Below, in pieces: positions 17,471 through 26,292 of a DNA stretch of 64,000 nt. This stretch comes from JAICMB01 sp963838885. Lineage in GTDB: Bacteria; Acidobacteriota; Terriglobia; Bryobacterales; Bryobacteraceae. Position 1 is the stretch's first letter; each line of letters begins with the position of its first letter. The notes under the pieces were generated by a model, which worked only from the letters and a program-made list of their open reading frames with translations, was not told the origin of the DNA and did no database searches. The stretch lies in NCBI GenBank assembly GCA_963838885.1, contig CAWITB010000010.1, positions 1-64,000 on the forward strand, read 5' to 3'. The position numbers and the translations under genes were made by a program.

Positions 17471-18537
17471 AGAACGCGCAGCGACTCGGGCGGAAATTCA
17501 ACCACCCACTCGTTGCCGCGTTCCTGCTTATCGAATGCGGCGCGGGGCATTTCGACCGCGAGGTTGCGATCGAACTGCAGGCGCACGCCAGCGGCCTTTT
17601 CGACCACGGATTCGAGCGCCGCGGGAACCTGGTTTGGGGCCAGCTTGCCATTGCGCGGAAGCGCCAACAAGCGATCCGGGCGCACGCAGATCCACACGCG
17701 GTCCCCGATCAGATGGCCGGGAATATAGCGTCCGGTGAGTTCGAATTGCTCGTAGCGCAAACGGCTGGAATTGCGGCCAGGGTCGAGGGCGCGGATCTCG
17801 GCCGGCAGCAAATTGTAGAGTCCCAGCAGGCGCGCCACATCGACATTGGCGGGTCCGTCGACGATTTCGCGCGGCGAGCCGTTCTGCACAATACGGCCCT
17901 CGCGAACAACGATCATTTCATCCCCGAGCTGCAGCGCCTCGTCGAGGTCGTGCGTGACCAGCAGTATGGGGATGCCGTAACCGGCGCGGACTTGGCGTAG
18001 GAGGTCGTACAACTCGGCGCGGAGCGGCGCATCGAGGCCGCGGGCGGGCTCGTCCAGAAGCAGCGCGTGTGGCTCGGCGATCAGGGCGCGCGCGATGGAA
18101 CAACGCTGTTTTTGTCCGCCGGAGACCTCGTGCGGACGGCGGCCGGCAGCGTCGGCGAGATGGAATTTTTCGAGCATCTCGTTGACGCGGCGGCGGCGCT
18201 CCAAGCCGGGCCGTCGTTCGAGCGCGAACTCCAGGTTGCGACGCAAGGTCATGTGCGGGAAAAGCGCGTAGTTCTGAAACACGTAGCCGCAGCGGCGCTG
18301 GCGCGGGGGAATATTCACGCCGGCGGCGGCATCGAAGAGGATGACGTCGTCGAGCATGATGCGGCCTTCGCCGGGGCGGACGAATCCGGCGATGCAATCG
18401 AGCGTCAGAGTTTTTCCCGCGCCGCTCGATCCAAAGAGCACCGTGGTGGCGGGGCCGGCCTGGAAATCGACGTCGAGCGAGAAGCCGGTCGAATCCGGTC
18501 CAGCGGGGAAACGTTTGCGGATCCGAGCCGTGATCAT
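17467..18537 (-). CDS. modC: Molybdate ABC transporter ATP-binding protein
   Basis: From ATG 18537 the product is 356 residues. It has Walker A 'GSSGAGKTLT', Q-loop 'YVFQNYALFPHMTL', ABC signature 'VSGGQKQR', Walker B 'ALLLDEPARGLD' and the switch His in 'LLVTHDLDEAL'. A C-terminal regulatory region of ~130 residues ('VWICVRPDRLLAL') resembles the MOP/TOBE part of ModC. It powers molybdate (or tungstate) uptake with ModB, whose gene overlaps by 4 nt. Confidence 0.85.
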   Translation of the reverse strand: MITARIRKRFPAGPDSTGFSLDVDFQAGPATTVLFGSSGAGKTLTLDCIAGFVRPGEGRIMLDDVILFDAAAGVNIPPRQRRCGYVFQNYALFPHMTLRRNLEFALERRPGLERRRRVNEMLEKFHLADAAGRRPHEVSGGQKQRCSIARALIAEPHALLLDEPARGLDAPLRAELYDLLRQVRAGYGIPILLVTHDLDEALQLGDEMIVVREGRIVQNGSPREIVDGPANVDVARLLGLYNLLPAEIRALDPGRNSSRLRYEQFELTGRYIPGHLIGDRVWICVRPDRLLALPRNGKLAPNQVPAALESVVEKAAGVRLQFDRNLAVEMPRAAFDKQERGNEWVVEFPPESLRVL

Positions 18538-19217
18538 ACAGGGGTCTGACGCGGGCCGAAGGGATTGGTGGCGAAGCGGTTCGCGAGACTGAGAATAACG
18601 AGTGCGACGGCGGAGATGACCAGCACCAGCGTACGGGCCGCGGCGCCGTTGCCGGATTCGACGGCGTCGTAGATCGCAAGAGCTATGGTTTGGGTGCGGT
18701 GCGGGATATTGCCCGCGATCATGAGCGTGATGCCGAAATCGCCGAGCGCGCGGGCGAACGCAAGCGCGGAGGCGGCCAGAATGGAGCGCCGAGTCAACGG
18801 CAGCGTGACGCGCCAAAACAGGCGCAGCTCGGAGGCGCCGAGATTGCGGGCGGCGCGCTCGAAGGAGTGATCGACGCTTTCAAATGCCGCGCGCGCGGAC
18901 TTGATCAGCAGCGGCGTCGCGTGGAACAGGGCGGCGACGACGGCTGCCTGCCACGTGAACACGAGGGGCGCGCCCGTAGTCCATTCGTATACCTTTCCCA
19001 AGGGGCTGGCGCGGCCGAGCGCGACCAGGAGATAGTAGCCGAGAACGGTCGGCGGGAGGACGAGCGGCAGGGTGACGGCGGCGTCCAGGATTTCTTTGCC
19101 GCGAAAGACGTGGTTGGCGAGGAGCCAGGCGATCCACAGGCCGATCACAACCGCCAACACGGTCGAGATGGCGGCGACGCGCAGGCTGAGCCACAGCGGG
19201 AACCAATCGACCGGCAT
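18534..19217 (-). CDS. modB: Molybdate ABC transporter permease
   Basis: The 227-residue product has about five to six membrane helices and the permease EAA-type loop 'FERAARNLGASELRLFWRVT', followed by 'SALAFARALGDFGITLMIAG', which is very typical of ModB. It forms the membrane channel of the molybdate importer with ModC. The binding protein ModA is not encoded nearby; the upstream neighbour is on the other strand. Confidence 0.88.
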   Translation of the reverse strand: MPVDWFPLWLSLRVAAISTVLAVVIGLWIAWLLANHVFRGKEILDAAVTLPLVLPPTVLGYYLLVALGRASPLGKVYEWTTGAPLVFTWQAAVVAALFHATPLLIKSARAAFESVDHSFERAARNLGASELRLFWRVTLPLTRRSILAASALAFARALGDFGITLMIAGNIPHRTQTIALAIYDAVESGNGAAARTLVLVISAVALVILSLANRFATNPFGPRQTPV

Positions 19218-19286
19218 GGGGAAACTCGATTCTATCAGGCGGACGCGGGGGCAACCGGCGCCGCCCTGCTACCTTGAAAAACGGAT

Positions 19287-20243
19287 ATGCGGAATTTCGA
19301 CAGTCTCTCGGAGCGGGAGATTCTTGCCCTCGCTATTTCGCTCGAGGAAGAGGACGAGCGGGTTTACGCCGATTACGCCGATGGGTTGCGGCAGGATTTT
19401 CCCTCTTCCGCTTCCGTATTTGAGGGCATGCGCGAGGAGGAGTCCACGCATCGCCGTCGTCTGATCGAGCTTTTTCAGGAAAAATTCGGTCCGCACATTC
19501 CGCTCATCCGGCGCCAGGATGTGAAAGGCTTCGTCACGCGCCGCCCCGTCTGGCAGGTGCGGCCGCTGGGCCTCGAAACGGTGCGCAATCAGGCCAGCGC
19601 CATGGAAGTGGAGAGCAGACGTTTTTACGAGCGGGCGGCTGCGCGCGCACAGGATGCCGGGGTGCGGCAATTGCTGGACGATTTGGCGCAGGAGGAGCGC
19701 TATCACGAGGAGCGCGCGGGCGCGCTTGAACGCGAGAAGCTGCACGGAAACGTCAAGCGCGAGGAGGAGGAAGCCAGACGGCGCTTGTTCGTGCTTCAGA
19801 TCGTGCAGCCGGGATTGGCCGGGTTGATGGACGGGTCCGTGTCAACACTGGCGCCGGTGTTCGCCGCCGCTCTGGCCACGCACAAGAGTTGGGACGCGTT
19901 TGTCGTCGGGTTGGCCGCTTCGCTCGGCGCGGGCATCAGCATGGGGTTTGCCGAGGCTCTATCGGACGATGGCAGCCTCACGGGTCGAGGGCATCCCTGG
20001 GTGCGTGGATTTATTTGTGGGGCGATGACGGCGCTGGGGGGCGTCGGCCACACGATTCCGTTTCTGATCCCCGATTTTCAGATCGCCATGATCGCGGCCG
20101 TGCTCGTCGTGATTGTAGAGTTGGGGGTCATAACGTGGATACGGCATCGTTATATGGAGACGCCCTCGCTGTCGGCGGCGCTGCAGGTCGGTCTGGGCGG
20201 GGCGCTGGTGTTTATCACGGGCGTCTTGATCGGCAGTTCGTAG
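19287..20243 (+). CDS. mbfA: Rubrerythrin-VIT1 fusion, membrane-bound ferritin-like iron exporter
   Basis: The 318-residue product has an N-terminal ferritin-like/rubrerythrin domain of about 165 residues with Glu/His iron ligands ('EEDERVYADYADGL', 'MREEESTHRRRLIELF', 'EVESRRFYERAA', 'DLAQEERYHEERA'). A CCC1/VIT1-type membrane domain follows ('LMDGSVSTLAPVFAAALAT', 'ASLGAGISMGFAEALSDDG'). This is the erythrin-vacuolar iron transporter arrangement of MbfA, which removes excess ferrous iron and protects from peroxide. It is divergently placed from modB. Confidence 0.88.
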   Translation: MRNFDSLSEREILALAISLEEEDERVYADYADGLRQDFPSSASVFEGMREEESTHRRRLIELFQEKFGPHIPLIRRQDVKGFVTRRPVWQVRPLGLETVRNQASAMEVESRRFYERAAARAQDAGVRQLLDDLAQEERYHEERAGALEREKLHGNVKREEEEARRRLFVLQIVQPGLAGLMDGSVSTLAPVFAAALATHKSWDAFVVGLAASLGAGISMGFAEALSDDGSLTGRGHPWVRGFICGAMTALGGVGHTIPFLIPDFQIAMIAAVLVVIVELGVITWIRHRYMETPSLSAALQVGLGGALVFITGVLIGSS

Positions 20244-20848
20244 GGGCGGCGCTACGGCTCCGGCTCGATGCCCACCCGGCCCGACGAATCAGCGGTTCCT
20301 GTGTGGCATTGTCGTACACAAGGGCACCCCTATCGAGATGTCATAGGTCTGAGTTTCGCCAGGCTTTAGCTCGACCTGTCTTAACTCGTGAACGCAAGAC
20401 TGCGGCATATCCGCGCCCGCGCGGCAGACGCCTGTGCGTCGCCCCGGCCTGTTGATTGAGGGTACCGGTCCCGCTGGCAAAAGCGGATTATAGAAAGCAT
20501 GGCAGAATTCTTTACGCACAATGCGACAGCACTCCTCGCGTTTGTAGGTGCTCTGGTTGGCTCCCTTGCCTCGGGAGGCCTCTCGTTTGTGAACGCATGG
20601 GTTATGCGAAATCGGGACTTAAATCTCAAATTTTGGGAGAGATTCCTGGATCGGAGAATAACTGCACACGACAGCGAGTTGGGCCTTGCTCTCAGAATGC
20701 GACGGATGGTTTCATTAGGAATGGTCAACTCAAGCGGCGAAGTTGCGCGTGCACCTGAAGTGATGATGTCCAGAGAAGCGTTCGACAACTGGCTAACTGA
20801 GTTCGCGGAAAAAACTAACCGACCTGCCCCCTCGAGCTGTACCAATCA

Positions 20849-20852
20849 TAAC
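20849..20852. repeat. Target site duplication of the IS, left copy (TAAC)
   Basis: TAAC directly precedes the left IS end, and the same four bases follow the right end at 22266. Removing one copy restores the host reading frame. Confidence 0.7.
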
Positions 20853-20934
20853 TGAAGTATCCGAGTCCTAAACCCCAAGTTATGGCACCCGTTCGGTGCC
20901 GACCAACGGGAGGCGGATCGAAATTGCAAGCTTG

Positions 20935-21927
20935 CTAAGCAAAGCCTGCCATTCGCTCTTCTCCGTTATTTCCCCCGGCGTCGCGGACAGGACCCGTCAA
21001 GGCCTCGCGAAGCGAGCCGAAGGGAAGCCTTGACGGTTGGCCGCGATGCTGTAAAATTTGTTGCACAGCGAATGGCAGGCTTGCAAAACCCGATTTTGAT
21101 ATGCCGCCAGTACGCACAATCGCCGCTGCTTCCGAGGGCGTCAGGTACGCGAGCGCGCTGTGTGGGCGCTCCTCGTTGTAGTCTTTTCGCCACACCGCGA
21201 TCTTACATCGCGCATCATGCAAGCTGGTGAACCAGTTTGCGTTCAAGCATTCATCGCGAAAGCGCCCATTGAAGCTCTCGATATGACCGTTTTGGCTAGG
21301 CTTGCCTGGTTGGATATGCCACAGCCGCACTTGGTTCTGCTCGCACCAGGCGCTTACTATTTGGCTCACGAATTCCGGCCCGTTATCCACTCGTATCTCC
21401 TCCGGCCTGCCGCGTTCCTGGCTCAGGCGCTCCAGCACACGTTTCACCCGCCCACCGGCCAGACTCGTGTCCACCTCAATCGCCAGACATTCCCGCGTGT
21501 ATACATCTTCGATGGTCAAGCAGCGCAGCGTGCGCCCATCCGCTAGGCTATCTTGCACGAAATCCATCGCCCAGCGCTGATCGGCGTGCGTTACCTCCGG
21601 CAACTCCACCGCCGGGCGCTTTAACGCTTTGCGCCGCTTGCGCGGAACCTGCAGGCGCTCTTCACGGCATATACGATGCACTCTCTTGTGGTTCACTCGC
21701 ATCCCTTCCCGCTGCAACAATGCCGTCAGGCGCCGATATCCAAATCGCTGCCGCGCTCTCGACAGCTCGCATATCCGCTGCCGGATTCCATCATCCGGCC
21801 TCGCCCGCGCTGTGTAGCGGCATGTCGACCGCGCTACTCCTAAGAGCCTGCAGGCACGGCGTTCACTCGTTTTCTGTACCTGTCTCATATACCCTACCGC
21901 CGCCCTCTGGGCCACAGGCTCTACCAT
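20935..21927 (-). CDS. IS3-family transposase OrfB (DDE integrase)
   Basis: The 330-residue product has the HTH_21-like start ('RRACRLLGVARSTCRYTARA', 'FGYRRLTALLQREGMRVNHK') and an rve integrase core with the catalytic triad: D in 'WAMDFVQDSL', D in 'IRVDNGPEFVS' and E in 'GHIESFNGRFRDECLN'. It catalyses cut-and-circularise transposition when fused to OrfA by frameshifting. The C-terminus carries some 30 extra residues after the usual 'LAYLTPSEAA' end. Confidence 0.92.
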   Translation of the reverse strand: MVEPVAQRAAVGYMRQVQKTSERRACRLLGVARSTCRYTARARPDDGIRQRICELSRARQRFGYRRLTALLQREGMRVNHKRVHRICREERLQVPRKRRKALKRPAVELPEVTHADQRWAMDFVQDSLADGRTLRCLTIEDVYTRECLAIEVDTSLAGGRVKRVLERLSQERGRPEEIRVDNGPEFVSQIVSAWCEQNQVRLWHIQPGKPSQNGHIESFNGRFRDECLNANWFTSLHDARCKIAVWRKDYNEERPHSALAYLTPSEAAAIVRTGGISKSGFASLPFAVQQILQHRGQPSRLPFGSLREALTGPVRDAGGNNGEERMAGFA

Positions 21928-22188
21928 TTTTTTGATACGACGTCCCGCAACATGACCAGGTCCAGCGCCTGGTCCGCCACGATGCGCTTCAGCTTGCGGT
22001 TCTCTTCTTCCAGTTGCTTCAGCCGCTGCGCCTCGCTCACCTAAAAAAAACGTACTTCGCTTTCCAGGCGTAGTACGTCCCGGCGCTGATGCCGTGCTGC
22101 CGGCACAACTCCTTGGTCTTAATCCCTGCCTCGCCCTGTTTCAGAATCGAGACAATTTGTTCTTCCGAAAACCGTCCCTTCTTCACCG
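21921..22188 (-). pseudogene. IS3-family OrfA, interrupted at a homopolymer
   Basis: From GTG 22188, behind an AAAGGGGGAC leader, the frame reads 'KKGRFSEEQIVSILKQGEAG', a typical helix-turn-helix OrfA, up to 'YYAWKAKY'. The expected linker is then replaced by eight T (A8 at 22043-22050 on the plus strand), which brings a stop. The coiled-coil half ('SEAQRLKQLEEENRKLKRIV') continues in another frame to TAG at 21921. The element is probably inactive if this is real. Confidence 0.8.
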
Positions 22189-22265
22189 TTGTCCCCCTTT
22201 CCGCGGCTTCCTCCGCCGCCGGGAAACTCCAGCTTAGATTGGCTCATTTTTAAGGGACAAGGTCA

Positions 22266-22269
22266 TAAC
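22266..22269. repeat. Target site duplication of the IS, right copy (TAAC)
   Basis: This is the second copy of the TAAC duplication that flanks the element at 20853-22265. Confidence 0.7.
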
Positions 22270-22732
22270 TGCAACAACATGGCTTTCGACGCCAGTCAAA
22301 AGAGAGCTCAATTTTGTCCAAGACTATTTCGTAACGGTTCACGTTAACATGTCTGATGTTCCTTCTGACCACTTCGCAACGGTCGGTTCGTTCGTCCGAC
22401 AAGACTTCATAGACCTATCAAGCAAGCTGGAGAACACGGCATTTGAGTTCTTTAAAACGGAAGCGCGAGCCCTTCGTCTAAGCGATCTTACGGAGCACCA
22501 AAAATATCCACTTCAGGAAACGAAGGCTCGGCTTCAAAGCACAGTGTTTCTCAGTCGATGGGCAGAGATTCAGGCTATTCTGGCCAGCCGCCAAGCATAG
22601 GTGCACTCTGCGTAAATCCCGCAGCGTCATTTGGAAGAAGTTTGCGAAATGGCCTCCCGTCCAGGGCTCGTGGGATTAGGCAAGTGCGTATGCTCGGACC
22701 GGAAACCGCCAATTCCGTTATCGAGAGGCAAC

Positions 22733-23797
22733 TCACAAGTTCCCGCCCGCGCACACGCGCGTCAGGCAGCGGAGCGTCTCGCGCGCCGTCCGCTCCCAGG
22801 TAAACCGGGCGGCGTGCTCGCGAGCTTGGGACGTTAGCGCGGGAGCGGTAGTCACGCGCTCGATTGCGCTCCGCAGTTCTTCATCGCTCGCGGGATCGAA
22901 AAACATGGCCGCGCCGCCGGCGATTTCGCGCAATGGCGGGATATCGGAGCAGGCCACGGGGACGCCGGCGGCCAGGGCTTCGAGGACCGGCATTCCGAAG
23001 CCTTCGAATGTCGAAGGATAGACGAACGCTCGGGCGCAACGGAACAGATCGTAAAGCTCCGACCGGGGTATCCAGCCGGTGAACCGCACGCGTCCGTTCG
23101 CGGCGCTCTCGATCCGTTTTGCCGCAAAGCCGCGCAGCCCCACGACGACCAACTCCGGCGCATCCGGCATCGCGGCATGAACGCGCAGCAGCCGCTCCAG
23201 GTTCTTGTGCGGATGCAGCGTCGAAACGCAAAGTAGATAATCGCGAGGGTCGCGCCGCGCTGCGATGTCGAAAAACTCCGCTTCAACGCCATGGTGAATT
23301 ACCATCGCATCCACACCGTAGAAATGTTTCAGATCATCGCGCGTCGCGTTTGAAACGGCAATCAATGCCTGCGAGCGCCGCGCCGAGCTCGACAGCAGCA
23401 GGTTCCAGAAGGGCAGTTCGAACCAGCGGAAATGCTCCGGATGGCGTTTATGTTGCAAATCGTGAAACACGGTGACGCTCGGGCAAGGACACCACGCCGG
23501 ACCTGTGAATCCCGGGTTCAGGAGCACATCGATGCGGTCGCGGCGCAGTGCGCTGGGCAGGGCGAACTGCTCGAAGAGGATGCGTCCTGGCCGGAAGGAT
23601 GCTCGCACGCGCTGCGGCGCGGACTTGAAATTAGCGGCCATTGGCGCGAGGCCGGCGCCGGTCTCGGAGTTCGTAAATACCACGTATTCGTTTTCGGCAT
23701 CGACGCGGGCAAGCGCGGCAAGCAGGTTACGCAGATAAATTTCAGTGCCGCCGACGCCGCCCGGAATCAGATAAAGCGCATTTACGCCGATGCGCAT
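22733..23797 (-). CDS. Glycosyltransferase family 4 (GT-B), unit 1
   Basis: The 354-residue product has the GT-B form: 'MRIGVNALYLIPGGVGGTEI' glycine loop, 'VTVFHDLQHKRHPEHFRW', 'LIAVSNATRDDLKHFYG', 'STLHPHKNLERLLRVHA' and the nucleotide-sugar site 'PSTFEGFGMPVLEALAAGVP'. It should transfer a sugar from an activated donor during envelope or exopolysaccharide synthesis. The last ~10 residues differ from copy 2 because of an indel near 22768. It starts a minus-strand cluster encoded after the TMTC-like and GT2 genes. Confidence 0.88.
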   Translation of the reverse strand: MRIGVNALYLIPGGVGGTEIYLRNLLAALARVDAENEYVVFTNSETGAGLAPMAANFKSAPQRVRASFRPGRILFEQFALPSALRRDRIDVLLNPGFTGPAWCPCPSVTVFHDLQHKRHPEHFRWFELPFWNLLLSSSARRSQALIAVSNATRDDLKHFYGVDAMVIHHGVEAEFFDIAARRDPRDYLLCVSTLHPHKNLERLLRVHAAMPDAPELVVVGLRGFAAKRIESAANGRVRFTGWIPRSELYDLFRCARAFVYPSTFEGFGMPVLEALAAGVPVACSDIPPLREIAGGAAMFFDPASDEELRSAIERVTTAPALTSQAREHAARFTWERTARETLRCLTRVCAGGNL

Positions 23798-23813
23798 CTT
23801 TGCAAGCCCGCGC

Positions 23814-25559
23814 TCACGGAGCTAAACGCGCGAGCTGTTCGCGCGCGACCTGATTTTCCGGGTCAAGGGCCAACGCATGCCGATAATCGTTCGCTGCCGA
23901 GCCGCGGTCCCCTTCGATGAGGTACACATTGCCCCGATTCACGTATGTCATCGCAAAGTTCGGATCAAGCCGGGCGGCGCGATTCAACGCCTCCAGCGCT
24001 TCCGGCAATTTTTGCTCCTTCGCATACTCCATGCCAATCTGCGAATAAACGTGCGCGTTCGGCTCGAGCGCGGCCGCTTGCTGTAACTTGGACAGGGCAT
24101 TCTCGCGATCGCCCATGCAATCGTAGGCGAGGCCCCAATCGAGCAGCAGCGAAAAATCCGGCTTCGCGATTGCCGCTGTCTGGGAATACTGTTTCACTGC
24201 GCCGCCGCACCGGCCGGCGGCGTACATCGCATGCGCCAGTTGGAACGACGGCCGTACCTTATGAGGCGAGTCCGCGGCCGTCTGTTGCCACATGGCGATG
24301 GCGTCGCCCCACAGTAAATTGCGTTGATACGCGAGCGTCCCCTCGACCAACAGCAGCCCGCCGAGTGTCGCAATGACAACGCCGCGCCCCGCTTTCCAGC
24401 GCCGTACAAATTCGGCGGTAATCAGAAGCAGGCCGATGAACGGCAGGTAGAGGCGGCGCTCGGCGTAAACGTCTTTCAGCGGCACGATGGACGACGTCGG
24501 CGCGAGCAGAAGAAGGAACACGAACCAGCCATAGGATGCTAGAGGAAAGCGGCGGCGGTATATCCAGGCCGCAACCGATACTCCGATCAGAGCCGCCAAT
24601 CCCGCGATCGCGGCGGGATCGGAAACGGAATGCGTTACCGCAATATCGGGATCGAGATTCAGCCGGAACGGAAATACGAATAGAAAAAGATACTTCCAGA
24701 TGACGCGGCATTCCGTCAAGAAATACTGATACCAGGCGATTCCTTTCACGTTGAAGCCCGCGGATGTCGCGTTCTTCAGGACAAACACCCAGACGAACGC
24801 TCCCGCAAGCGCCGCGAGAATGGCCATCGTTCCGTAGAGTTTCCAGTTCCGCCGTATGGCCGCGGTCGTGAATCCCGGATTCCAGTAAAAATCGGTGAGG
24901 AGCAACAGCGCGGGCAGGATTACGGCGTGCTCCTTGCTCAAGCACGCCAGACCGAACAGAGCGAGAACCGCCGCAATGCGCCCCGGGGCGAGAGCGCCGT
25001 TTCCGTACAAGAAAACCACGAACGCCGCGAGGAAGAAACACACGCTCAAGGTTTCCGAGCGGCTGGCGATATAGCTCACCGCTTCCGTTTGAATCGGATG
25101 CAGCAGGAAGAGGCCGGCGGCGAATAGCGCAACCGATTCACGCGTCCATGTCCTCGCGGCCGCGGCCTTCTCGAGAAGCTTGCGCACAGCCAGAAGAATC
25201 AATCCGCCGTTGATCAGGTGCAGCAGCACATTGAAGAAGTGGTAGGAGTACGTGTTTTGTCCGCTCTGCTGAAAGTTGAGCCAATAAGAAAACATCAGGA
25301 GCGGGCGAAGCCCACCGATCCACGCCCGCAGAGGCGCTCTGGCGAAACCGTCGATGCGGTAGGGAAGATAATCGTCGTCGAGCAGGAATGGCCCGTTCAG
25401 CGCCGGGCCGTAAACAGCGAAGACCACAAAAAGCGCTACCGCCGCGCCGATGACGATGGGCCACAAGGGCCGAGAGGCGGGCCGGCGCGGTGCGGGAGCC
25501 ACGGCGGCCGCCGCCGTGCGCCCATTGACCGCCGACTTTCTTTTACCGCTTTTCACCAC
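23814..25559 (-). CDS. TMTC-like GT-C membrane protein with C-terminal TPRs, unit 1
   Basis: The 581-residue product has a first helix ('PIVIGAAVALFVVFAVYGPA'), then 'GPFLLDDDYLPYR', where the acidic residues after helix 1 fit the GT-C active site, about ten further helices and a C-terminal region of four to five TPRs ('DFSLLLDWGLAYDCMGDREN', 'ALEALNRAARLDPNFAMTYV'). This matches the TMTC/ArnT-like type that uses lipid-linked sugars. It overlaps the GT2 gene upstream by 17 nt. The copy at 33176 differs at about five residues. Confidence 0.8.
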   Translation of the reverse strand: MVKSGKRKSAVNGRTAAAAVAPAPRRPASRPLWPIVIGAAVALFVVFAVYGPALNGPFLLDDDYLPYRIDGFARAPLRAWIGGLRPLLMFSYWLNFQQSGQNTYSYHFFNVLLHLINGGLILLAVRKLLEKAAAARTWTRESVALFAAGLFLLHPIQTEAVSYIASRSETLSVCFFLAAFVVFLYGNGALAPGRIAAVLALFGLACLSKEHAVILPALLLLTDFYWNPGFTTAAIRRNWKLYGTMAILAALAGAFVWVFVLKNATSAGFNVKGIAWYQYFLTECRVIWKYLFLFVFPFRLNLDPDIAVTHSVSDPAAIAGLAALIGVSVAAWIYRRRFPLASYGWFVFLLLLAPTSSIVPLKDVYAERRLYLPFIGLLLITAEFVRRWKAGRGVVIATLGGLLLVEGTLAYQRNLLWGDAIAMWQQTAADSPHKVRPSFQLAHAMYAAGRCGGAVKQYSQTAAIAKPDFSLLLDWGLAYDCMGDRENALSKLQQAAALEPNAHVYSQIGMEYAKEQKLPEALEALNRAARLDPNFAMTYVNRGNVYLIEGDRGSAANDYRHALALDPENQVAREQLARLAP

Positions 25560-26292
25560 CCGCTAACTTCCTCCTTCTACCCTCGAATTTCAGCACGTTC
25601 ACAAACACTCCCAGCAGCACGTGAACAATGTAGTAGAGCGACTTGAGCGGCGTAATCGAACTGCGGCCGGCCATGCGCCGCCTCATCCGGCAGGATACTT
25701 CCTGAAATTGGAAACGCCGTCGCTGCAGAACGACCAGCGTCTCTATCTCAGGATATTCCAGGGGAAAGCTTTTCGTGAACACTTCAAGCGCCTGCTGGTT
25801 AACGCCCACAAACCCGGAGGTCGGATCGCGCACGGGCCTTCCTAGAATGGGCCGCAGCACCATGCGGAACACTTGTATTCCCATGGCGCGCACAATGCTC
25901 GAATGATAGCCGTCGCGCTCGTCGAAGCGCGATCCGATCACCATCTGGCAACCCGAGCCGCGCAACGCATCGAGAATGCGCGGAATGTCGCGCGGATCGT
26001 GCTGGCCGTCGCCATCGATGCGAATCACGTAATGATATCCCAGCTCGAAGGCAAGCTTGTAGCCGGCCTGGACGCATCCGCCCAAGCCCAGATGATGCGG
26101 CAGAGGCAGTACGTCCGCGCCCGCGGCCGCCGCGGCGCTTTTCGTCGCGTCGAGCGAGCAATCGTCGATCACCAACACCGGCGCGCCTGGCAGAACTTCA
26201 TGCAACTCCCGCACGACGCTCGCAATGGCGGCCTCTTCGTTGAAGGCCGGAATGATCACCAGGTAATCGTCGGGGCCGGTGGCGAGCCTCAC
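25543..26292 (-). CDS. Dolichyl/polyprenyl-phosphate sugar synthase-like GT2, unit 1
   Basis: The 249-residue product is a GT-A family 2 enzyme: 'VIIPAFNEEAAIASVVREL', 'VLVIDDCSLDAT', 'HHLGLGGCVQAGYKLA', 'VIRIDGDGQHDPRDIP' (DxD) and 'MVIGSRFDERDG'. It resembles DPM1-type synthases that load a sugar onto a polyprenyl phosphate. This would supply the lipid-linked donor for the neighbouring TMTC-like protein. It lies in an ATGA overlap with the upstream GT2. The protein is identical in the two units. Confidence 0.88.
   Translation of the reverse strand: MRLATGPDDYLVIIPAFNEEAAIASVVRELHEVLPGAPVLVIDDCSLDATKSAAAAAGADVLPLPHHLGLGGCVQAGYKLAFELGYHYVIRIDGDGQHDPRDIPRILDALRGSGCQMVIGSRFDERDGYHSSIVRAMGIQVFRMVLRPILGRPVRDPTSGFVGVNQQALEVFTKSFPLEYPEIETLVVLQRRRFQFQEVSCRMRRRMAGRSSITPLKSLYYIVHVLLGVFVNVLKFEGRRRKLAGGEKR

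Larger units (their letters stand above)
20853..22265 (-). mobile_element. IS3-family insertion sequence, IS407-like group
   Basis: The element is about 1.4 kb and carries orfA and orfB on the minus strand. Both ends begin with TGA read inward, followed by loosely similar sequence (TGAAGTATCC and TGACCTTGTC). A 4-bp target duplication fits the IS407 group of the IS3 family. A short A7 run at the orfA/orfB overlap fits programmed -1 frameshifting. It inserted into the membrane-protein gene at 20499. Confidence 0.8.
20499..22600 (+). pseudogene. Small membrane-anchored protein gene split by an IS element
   Basis: The left part (20499-20852) encodes an N-terminal hydrophobic helix ('ALLAFVGALVGSLASGGLSF') and a helical domain; the right part resumes at 22270. 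If the IS and one 4-bp target copy are removed, the frame runs cleanly through '...VPIITATTW' to the stop at 22600, giving about 228 residues. One further change, an extra A in the six-A run 20809-20814, is also needed. The function is unknown. Its last 270 bp are duplicated at 31691-31960. Confidence 0.75.

Noticed and set aside
20289..20519. Small minus-strand gene with 'VELKPGETQTYDISIGVPL'
   Set aside because: The segment looks protein-like, but the start overlaps the next gene and no family or complete domain is visible.
22349..22600. Independent small gene of 83 residues
   Set aside because: Removing the IS makes it the in-frame 3' part of the gene starting at 20499, and it has no ribosome site of its own.
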